NCBI GenBank assembly: GCA_918026815.1
Contig: CAKJVC010000061.1
Location: 310,001 to 374,000 of the forward strand
Direction of reading: 5' to 3'
DNA: 64,000 nucleotides
Source of the DNA: Chalara sp. BL73
Lineage: Eukaryota > Ascomycota > Leotiomycetes > Helotiales
Every line of letters begins with the position of its first letter. Within the stretch, counting starts at the first letter, position 1. Position numbers and translations under genes: made by a program. Shown piece after piece: positions 56,881 through 64,000 of the stretch. The notes beneath the pieces were generated by a model, which saw only the letters and a program-made list of their open reading frames with translations, was not told where the DNA came from and searched no databases.

Positions 56881-58047
56881 ATGGCTGCAGCAAGCCCCGC
56901 ATCTATCGCTGGCCACACCACCCATCACCTAATCCACGTCTATGCCTCACCTTCTGTAACCTTTTTGTCTTTTCCACAAGAGATTCGCGATAATATATAT
57001 GTCCTCGCACTCGTTTCTTCATCGCCGATTGTCGTCTGGAAGGGTGAATGGGTATCTGAGCCGAGTACTTCACACTCAAACGATTCAGTTTACATAAGCT
57101 ACGCAGACTTTGCTAGTCATGCTTCGTATGTTTGGCGTCGTGCCATCGACCAGCTCGCCTCCAAAATCAGTCTCTATTCTCTTTCTACCAACCTTCTTTA
57201 TTGCTGTAAAACTATTAGCCAAGAAGCTGCGATGGTTTTTTATCAAAAAAACACGTTTTCGTTCCTTGGAGAGCACAATTGGGACCCAATTGTTTCTTGG
57301 TTAGAAACGATAGGCGCACAGAATCGAGATCACCTCACGAATCTAACCATCACCGCTTATTCACCCGATCAGGTTTGGCAGCGTTTAAATGGTGAAAGAA
57401 GCGAACATCCCGGTGGGTACACACGAGAAGTTATATACCCACGCAATTCGCACTTTCATGTTCGTATGCCGCTCTTCAAATACGGGCTTGTCGATAACAT
57501 CAATCCTGCGCTGCAAACCATGTTCCAGCTGCTCGGAAGCAGAACTTCAGCGTGGAAGCTCACGTTGAAGTTCGACTTACGCGACGAATATCCAGGACAG
57601 GGAGCAATCGTCGAAGACGAGGACCAGCATCCGGAAAACAGCTGGTATAGCATGGACCTCCCAAACTTAGTCGAGAAATTTCGAACGCTTTACACTTGCC
57701 GACAAAAGGAATCGAAGACTGAGTCTTCTATAGACGTCCTTTGGAAAAGTAAATGCCCTCTCTTGATATCGCACCGACCAGACGGGGTATTTTCTCGAAT
57801 CGCGATCATGGATCACGTGAAAAATATCGAGGATCATGGTTGGGAAATCGAGATTTCATCGATGGTAGGGGATGATTCTGTATTGTCGCTTCACCAAAAG
57901 TCCTGCAACATCCCAATTTACGTTTTAAGAAGGAAAGGGCTTGACGAGCCTCTTGTAGCCAATGAACCTAACCCACATTCAGGCAGGTATATTACCCAAG
58001 AGCGAGAAGAGTTTGACCTAGAAAGAATCAACGAGTATTATTCTTAA
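56881..58047 (+). CDS. 2EXR/F-box-like nuclear-type protein of unknown function
   Basis: A single exon of 388 residues from the ATG at 56881. The opening FLSFPQEIRDNIYVLAL is the F-box-like/2EXR start typical of very many fungal proteins, continuing with LYCCKTISQEAAMVFYQKNTF, FSFLGEHNWDPIVSWLETIG and NLTITA. The frame stays open upstream to 56728 but only ATG 56881 follows the short A-rich leader AAAAAAAGAAGG. No partner, ubiquitin ligase role or DNA binding can be read. The end is hydrophilic. Confidence 0.75.
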   Translation: MAAASPASIAGHTTHHLIHVYASPSVTFLSFPQEIRDNIYVLALVSSSPIVVWKGEWVSEPSTSHSNDSVYISYADFASHASYVWRRAIDQLASKISLYSLSTNLLYCCKTISQEAAMVFYQKNTFSFLGEHNWDPIVSWLETIGAQNRDHLTNLTITAYSPDQVWQRLNGERSEHPGGYTREVIYPRNSHFHVRMPLFKYGLVDNINPALQTMFQLLGSRTSAWKLTLKFDLRDEYPGQGAIVEDEDQHPENSWYSMDLPNLVEKFRTLYTCRQKESKTESSIDVLWKSKCPLLISHRPDGVFSRIAIMDHVKNIEDHGWEIEISSMVGDDSVLSLHQKSCNIPIYVLRRKGLDEPLVANEPNPHSGRYITQEREEFDLERINEYYS

Positions 58048-59080
58048 AATTCCTAAGTAGCTCTCGATAGCTCAAACAGCATTTGCAATTTTTGTAGGCA
58101 AACAGTGCTGTGCTTTTTCTATCTCAGCTTCGTTCCTGGGTTTCAGACCACCAGGTTATTTGCTATATAGGTGACAATTGGGTTCAACGCTTTTCAAGTC
58201 TTTGGCAGACTAGCACACTTACTACTTTACCAATGCCATTCGAATGCAAAGGTGTTCATGTGCTTGTTGGACGCTCGATTTGTCACTACTAGGATATTTT
58301 TCATGAAAGTATCTTGATTTCAAGATCCACAATACCATTCACTACATCTGCGTTCAAAAATCACAGCATTACAACATTATAAGTTTTTTTTAGATAATGT
58401 AGGATAAATTGTTTTTTAGTACAAACGACTACAAACTAAGGAGAACTGGGCCATTTCCTTTATGTCAAGTAACTCTGCCCGCAAACTTTTGAGAAGTTGA
58501 TAAATTACTAAGTTTTACTTACCCTCCCCAAATATAGATTTCAAGATTTAAGAAATAATAGTTGAGATTACAGAACTTTTTTCCGAATTCAGTTTCCGAA
58601 TTTATCAATCCAAGTTTTTGAAAATCATTTTTAGTATTTTTTATTTGACAACGTTGCTTTTAACAATTGGCAATATATTAGAACTGGTGTTGGTCCTTGA
58701 TCTTTTTATGTAAAACCTTTCTTTCACCTTTCTTCTTTTCCTTTGTGTTTCTTATCCACATCTCGTAATATGGTGTGCATGTCGGCAATTAGCTTTTATT
58801 ACGTGTGAAGAAGCAGAGGCCAAAAATGAAGGATATACACAATTTAAATTTTCTCTCCACTCACTGGCTCGGACCGTGAGTCCCGGAAGACCAAATTTTC
58901 AAGCCAGTGCTCTTGGCCGTTTCCTTTGTACATGTCATTGTCGCAGCATCGATAAGATTGCTGGAGACATGGCTCAAGATACAACGATAGCTTTGAATAG
59001 TGTTTTGGTGCCATGCTTTCAGAATTTTCAGCTCGGCGGTTGCGCTTCAGCCTCACCGGTTTCAACATGCCAATAATGCT
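58048..59080. other. AT-rich repeat region, no gene
   Basis: It includes dispersed repeat copy 5 and, from 58440 to 58800, strongly AT-rich sequence. Confidence 0.45.
58130..58480 (+). repeat. Dispersed repeat copy 5, about 300 bp
   Basis: Blocks from 58180 on match copy 3 at 39661 on in order and spacing, ending with the core at 58441 (GAGAACTGGGCCAT). Confidence 0.65.
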
Positions 59081-59464
59081 TTAGGCCACAAAAGCTACAA
59101 GTATTGCCAACCCAATTGAGGCTAAACTATGTGGCTCATTTGCACATAGAAGATGCACGAGCCCCGTAAAGGCGTAACTTGCCCGTTTTGAGGACAAGCA
59201 GCATCGAAGATAGTGTGCTACTCCAGGAGACATTTCAAGCTTTCTTTTAGACCAGATCTCCTCAAATAGATTCAAATGCTGAGAGTACAGTGGCAGATAC
59301 ACAAGGTTCACTCCAGCATCATGAGCTATGTAATGAAATGATGCATTATCCGTAACAGGGGCAGACTTTGACTGCGGCCGACACAAAAAGAGCGGCTGCT
59401 CGATGAAATCCTCGAAGAAAGCGCTAACAATAGAACATGATTCATATTTTACGTTCCTTTGCAA
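59081..59464 (-). mobile_element. Tc1/mariner-type transposase C-terminal relic
   Basis: An open minus frame encodes VTDNASFHYIAHDAGVNLVY and LPLYSQHLNLFEEIW, the DDE_3 third-motif region of Tc1-like transposases, after FFEDFIEQPLFL. The tail then drifts out of frame (LRCC...LRLYGARASS is seen in another frame). The second half of the transposase is absent on this strand. Confidence 0.7.
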
Positions 59465-60070
59465 CGGCTAAGGAGGATAGCCACGCTTGGATCGCCTGCC
59501 AAGCGTCTCGTTTTAACATTGCTGAACTGATTGAAAACTTCTGTGAAGGTCATCGCCCAAATGCCTCGGAGGTCGCAGAACCATTTGTCGGCTATGTCAG
59601 GAGAAAATGATGGATCGTCAATTATTCGAGCGACACCAGCAACAATGGGTGGCTCAAATAAAGAAGCAACTGCGAAGACACGTCCATCATGAAGCTCTGC
59701 GATGCGGTTCGCCGTGCCATCGCTTGACAAGCGATATGTCACAGAAGGGCTTGCCTTCCTTGTTTGGATATGGATTGTGCATAGGCTGGTTTTTGAGATT
59801 TCTTGGATTCTGCGAATGGTTCTATCAGGCTTCTGAAGAGAAGATTGGAAGAGAATCTCTGGGCTAGACATTTCCTATGCGATAGTCAGGGTCTATTCGC
59901 CTTTCTACAGCACTGAATCCTACCGAAGGGAGAAGCACCTGTGTATCCTCGGGTTGTGACTTTGATTGGTCTTTAAAGGTCAAGATCTTTTCAGGCTTAG
60001 TTTTTTGAGGGGTAGTAGTGAATCGTATCAGCGGATTTAGAACTTGAGGCAGTGTATCTTTGCTCGCCAC
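59449..60070 (-). CDS. Unrecognised frames, possible gene remnant
   Basis: Two overlapping minus frames, 59449-59871 and 59864-60070, would encode about 140 and 68 residues with a hydrophilic, protein-like composition (FEPPIVAGVARIIDDPSFSP; EILFQSSLQK). No domain is recognised. They lie between the Tc1 relic and the protease-like pseudogene and may be part of one decayed gene. Confidence 0.3.
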
Positions 60071-60113
60071 TCGTTATTGTTAGGTATAATTGGCTCAGCA
60101 ACCCATCTATATT

Positions 60114-60998
60114 TTATCCACCTTCAGAATGAAACATGTTGATGTCTTCTGAAGTTGCCAGTGATACTTGAGTTACTGATAATTGAGCCTGAATCTGGCC
60201 GAACATGTCTTGGAGTGGTACCACAATCGCATCTCCAAACGCATTTTCGATGACAACATGGCCATAGCCTTCGCAAGTAGTGATATCCATGACACAGGAT
60301 CCACAATCACCGACTGCAGCTCTGTCACAAATAGTTACCGACATGCAATCAAGAAGTGCATAGACAACAGACCTATTCCGTTTGGGATGTGCAAATTGTA
60401 AACTTGACTAATGTTTCCCCTAGCCCTACAGTAGCATAAGGCCATGAAATGTTAGAATTCCTGCTTTGGTGCCACTGACACCTCCAGAGATCAGAACCTT
60501 TCTCTGCCCGTATTCTTGTCTGTTGCCTTTACATTGCGTAAACTCTCGCCTCTCGACAGCTGATTTATCGTACTCTTCTGGGTTTAGATTGGGTTTATAG
60601 ACCGCAGGACCATCTATCCCAATTAAAGCCCAGTCGAGATCGCTGCCATTGTAGAGAGATTGCTGAGAGGTGGAAATAATTTTGCCGAACCTGCGCCATA
60701 AGGATGTGTGTAGTATTAATACTTCCTAAGTGTGACGGTCCCAGGTCTCAAGTCTGTCAGCTTCAAATCAAGCTCGAAATAGTCCTCGATGGTTATCTGA
60801 TAAGATTGTGCCTCGTCCGCATGATCAACGCCATCATTCAAATCACCCGGCCCATCTTCAATGTCTTGCAAAGGGAAGCTATATGCCCCGCCATGAGGCA
60901 GTAGAGCTTGAATTTATGGTCACCAAATCCGAATTTAATTACTCCGTCTATTGTAGCAGCGAATCCAATTCGACCGTTGTGGCTGACTAGTATGGAAC
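60114..60998 (-). pseudogene. Chymotrypsin-fold serine-protease-like pseudogene, catalytic motif changed
   Basis: Minus-strand blocks: HNGRIGFAATIDGVIKFGFG (about 60965), FKLYCLMAGH (about 60910, the His part of a TAGH-like site), SDLDWALIGID (about 60640), VLISGGVSGTKAG (about 60490), and VGDCGSCVMDITTCEGYGHV followed by FGDAIVVPLQDMFGQIQ near 60200-60330. The last match the GDSGSWV...YGHVV...AYVVPL pattern of fungal trypsin-like domains, with Ser and Trp both read as Cys (S-to-C, W-to-C). Stops fall between 60460 and 60400, and a large frame change lies near 60880. Confidence 0.72.
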
Positions 60999-63900
60999 TT
61001 ATGTTTTCATTTTAAGCTTTGGGTTCTTTAATGTATACCCAAACACCAAGTACAAAGTCTAACAAAAGTATTTTTCAATTCACAAAGTCTCAAACTGATA
61101 CTTTAAATCTAACAAACTAAAATCTAAACTAGTTTGTTTTCATTAATTACGATTTTCAGTTATAAGATTTAAAGCCGCATATAAGCCTCAAATCGGTAAG
61201 TTAGCAGTTAGCTGAGTGACCACCAGCGAATCTCATTGTTGTATGTTTTTGCCTTCTTTTCTAGGCCATTGTTTTGTTTTACTTCAAGGTGGTGGCGGAT
61301 TTCGATCGTATTTTGACAAATCAGAAGCACGCTCCTCAGTTCGGCATCTGTGTGTATCTTTACGGACCAGAAGACTTGGTACGTCCTGGCGATGCTGAAA
61401 CGGACCGAGGCAGTCATGTTAATTAAGGGTTTCTTAACGACATCGGAACAAGGACTGCAGTTGAAGCATGTAGTGTTTGAAGCACCACCTGTTGTGCTAC
61501 CCTCAAATTGGATAGTAAACGTAGTTCCTCTCTTTATGCCGGTTTTAGCTCTGCTTTGTGGTACTATTCAGGAGGATGATCTCGGCGAAGTCGATTAAAC
61601 TAGTGGTTCTGTGTATTTCTTTAGGAATTTTAGTGCACAAGGAGTAGGAGCTTCTGTGAAAATGCTACAGAAGTTGTGATAGCATTAGTCTTGAAGATCA
61701 GGACCCTTCGTTGGAATATCCGGGATCTCTATTTCAGAGAACTGATCAATCTTATGTGTCGACAGTCTTGGGATTGCGAAGCTCGATGGAAGCTTCTAAT
61801 TTACTCAATGGTAAAGCAATTTGATCTTCTGGCTCTTGAGACCTATAGTCAGGTTTATTGAGTCATCCGGAACACAAGTGCCCAAATACACCAAGCATTG
61901 CTGCGCTTTAGACAATGGCATCGACTTTCTGGTATGGAAATAGAAAAGCTCCACAACGGTTTCTTTTGATAGTTGTCGCATCCTAGATCATGCTGTGCGT
62001 CAATAGCTGATGTGTGTAAACTAGAATTGTCAAGGGACACTGTCAAGATAGCTGTCAAGCCCCGAGAACCAAGTTCCCAAGCCTGCACCTTCGCCGGCCT
62101 TTTTTTGAGAAAAGTTCGGGATCTCGATTGCATATTACAATGGAGCTCAAAGATCCCATGGACCCTACCCTTACCACCCCCCAGTATGCTTTTGTGTTCC
62201 CGGTCCCCTTTCGCCTCCGCAGATTCGGAAGTTCTCGGTCTTATTTAACATCGGCGAAGAAACATAAAAAAGCAGTTTCGATGCATATCTCAAGTCCACA
62301 CTTAGACAATGAAGCACTTTCCATTGACCAACCGGGAAATGGCTCCGGCAAAAAATCAAATCTGGCAAATCAGAATGGCCAGTCTCGCTCGCGACCCGAC
62401 AGGAATTGACACGTCATATTCGTAAAGTTTCCTGCCGGGGAATGTCAAGGTAGTATTTGACCCTTCAGCATTTGTCTCAGAGTAGCCAAGAGAAGGGAGC
62501 ATTTCTGTGTTCCTTGATAATGGTTCCCTGTCACAATGTCTCGGGTAACTGATCCCAAGCGCTCGGTAGCGAGACATCAACATGCCTCTTTGCGGGTTGT
62601 CGCAGCCAGCAGGTAGGGTATTGCGACGTATATTTGGGTCGCATTCCAAGGCCCAGTCCGCTCCTCAGAATCCAGATATGCGCACTTGGGTGCTGCGTAT
62701 ATTTCTGACCGAAAACTGCTTAAGGAAGGTACCGGAATTTTAAAAATAGGAAGACTTCCGGTCCTTCAATGGGGAGTGGTCCTGTCCTGGATGTTCCCCT
62801 GGGATGTTGATCTGGTGGCACGCGCCAAAAACATCGTATTTACACGCCAGTCTTATTTGATACTAGGCCTAAAGTACGCCCGTAAAGCTGTAGCACTGCC
62901 GTTTAAGGAGCTTACGGTATATCTGGCAAGGCCAAGCCAGGAGGGGTACAGTGCAGCTGATATCTACTTGCATCGGTTTGACAAGGAGGAGTTACCATGG
63001 CAGGAATATGTGTACCAGCACCTTATTGTTCTAGTCTGCATCCTTGTTCATTGCAAGCAGAGCAGGATTACTGGTGCATCTAATTAAAATCGTTCAGCTT
63101 CGCTAAAAAGAAATATTCCGAGCCGTTAAGATGGCGTTATTTGAGCGTCTACTGAAACAATCGAGGGGAAGAATAATTCCATGAGACGCCGGGCCGTACG
63201 GGAGCTAACATTGGGGTAACATGAATGCTCTGAAAAGCACGTAATTAGGTCGTTCTTAAATCATGGCCATGTGAGCGTCATGATACGAGAATGACTTCTT
63301 TTTTTGGGGCCGTGAGTCTAGGGGCTTCGTTCCTGAGGCTTTGTTGTAGCGGCTACACCCGTGTCGGGCAGGCGATCAGAACAACCACACAAATAGGGGT
63401 ATGGCTCTGAAAAAGCAAAAACAGCCGCTGCATGTGGAAAGGATGTGTGTGTGTGTGCAGAAGGGCAATGAACTGTGTGCTTCAGAACGTAATCGGTGAG
63501 TGTCGGGGTGTTTCCTGTCATTGGCCAAGTCCGTCGTACAACATCCTTTTTGGGGTATGTTCCTGATTGAAGTATATATACATCATCGGCCGCTCCGAGA
63601 TGCATGGTCAATATAGCTTCGCAATTGATGTGATTTGCCAGACATTACTAAATTCGTATCTAAGCGAATACAGATCTTCTATCGAGCCTCACTAATTGCC
63701 GTCCATCATTACGGTGTTTCTTCTAAACAAATAGGAAGGCTACAAGAGAATCAAATGAAGTATTACAAGGACAAGCAAGTACTGTGACAAGACTTGGCGA
63801 AGGGAAATTCAGACGGCACAAAACTGGAGCCAAAACAGTAAAGCATTATAAACACCACAATGTTCCCAACCTGACATTTTCCGTTCCATTTCATTTTGCG

Positions 63901-64000
63901 TAACTCAATTCCCTCGTACAATCGCAATGTAGATCAATTCACTAACAGGATGGTCTGGTCTCTATGAGCGATGAACTGGCTCGTAGGCAGCTCGGCGCTG
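60999..64000. other. Right-hand region, no gene recognised
   Basis: Mixed AT-rich sequence with conflicting short frames. A minus frame at 62356-62649 (97 codons, GMLMSRYRALGISYPRHC) and a plus frame at 62686-63087 (133 codons, GWEV-free) are the longest but show no known domain. A GT microsatellite lies near 63445-63458. An ATG at 63964 opens a frame running to the window edge, too short to judge. Confidence 0.35.

Noticed and set aside
63964..64000. Possible start of a gene at the right edge (ATG AGC GAT)
   Set aside because: Only 12 codons are visible; nothing supports it.
1..64000. CRISPR arrays, bacterial operons, tRNA or rRNA genes
   Set aside because: None seen; intron-containing genes and repeat decay show a fungal genome. 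No tRNA-like cloverleaf was recognised by eye, but a dedicated scan was not possible.

Overview
The window reads as nuclear DNA of a filamentous ascomycete (Pezizomycotina; a leotiomycete is my best guess, from recalled resemblance only). Most genes carry several 45-95 base introns with GT..AG borders. The gene content is typically fungal: an Arb1-type RNAi factor, a HEI10-type meiotic RING protein, a Zn2Cys6 regulator, a 7TM fungal-rhodopsin protein, STAND/NLR-type genes and 2EXR proteins. AT-rich stretches are full of frames broken by stops that C-to-T change would explain, as expected of repeat-induced point mutation (RIP) or long decay.

Layout. 0-19 kb is mostly housekeeping or regulatory: arb1 (+), a decayed ORF (-), HEI10 (-), a 4 kb gene-poor gap, a Zn2Cys6 factor (+), then a divergent pair, the NEDD8 E1 subunit ULA1 (-) and ribose-5-phosphate isomerase RKI1 (+). 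19-25 kb is decayed: a STAND-family C-terminal pseudogene with a frameshifted zinc finger, a Kre9/Knh1-like membrane gene of doubtful integrity, and AT-rich sequence. 25.2-30.8 kb is a compact secretome locus: two convergent, clearly paralogous cysteine-rich secreted proteins and an HExxH metallopeptidase. 31-33.5 kb holds two adjacent pseudogenes, a class III aminotransferase and an ethanolamine kinase. 34.6-36.7 kb has a coiled-coil relic and an intact 7TM rhodopsin-like gene. 37-41.5 kb is AT-rich with a Tc1/mariner relic and a dispersed repeat. 41.6-49.8 kb has a 7TM protein of unknown function, a 42-bp tandem duplication, an MFS sugar/quinate-type transporter and a secreted GH79-like glycosidase. 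50-54.6 kb has a decayed NB-ARC/TPR NLR-like gene and an intact FAD amine oxidase. 56.9-58 kb has a 2EXR/F-box-like gene. From 58 kb to the end lie repeats, another Tc1 relic, a serine-protease-like pseudogene whose GDSGS motif reads GDCGSC, and unassigned sequence.

Intact genes were modelled by hand. Every exon chain given for them sums to a whole number of codons, except the Kre9-like gene, whose middle junction I could not resolve. Functional links are few: ULA1 and RKI1 may share a divergent promoter, and the secreted cysteine-rich/metallopeptidase trio is the best candidate for an undescribed functional unit. Two decayed STAND-type genes and a protease-like pseudogene suggest turnover of self/non-self recognition genes in the AT-rich parts.
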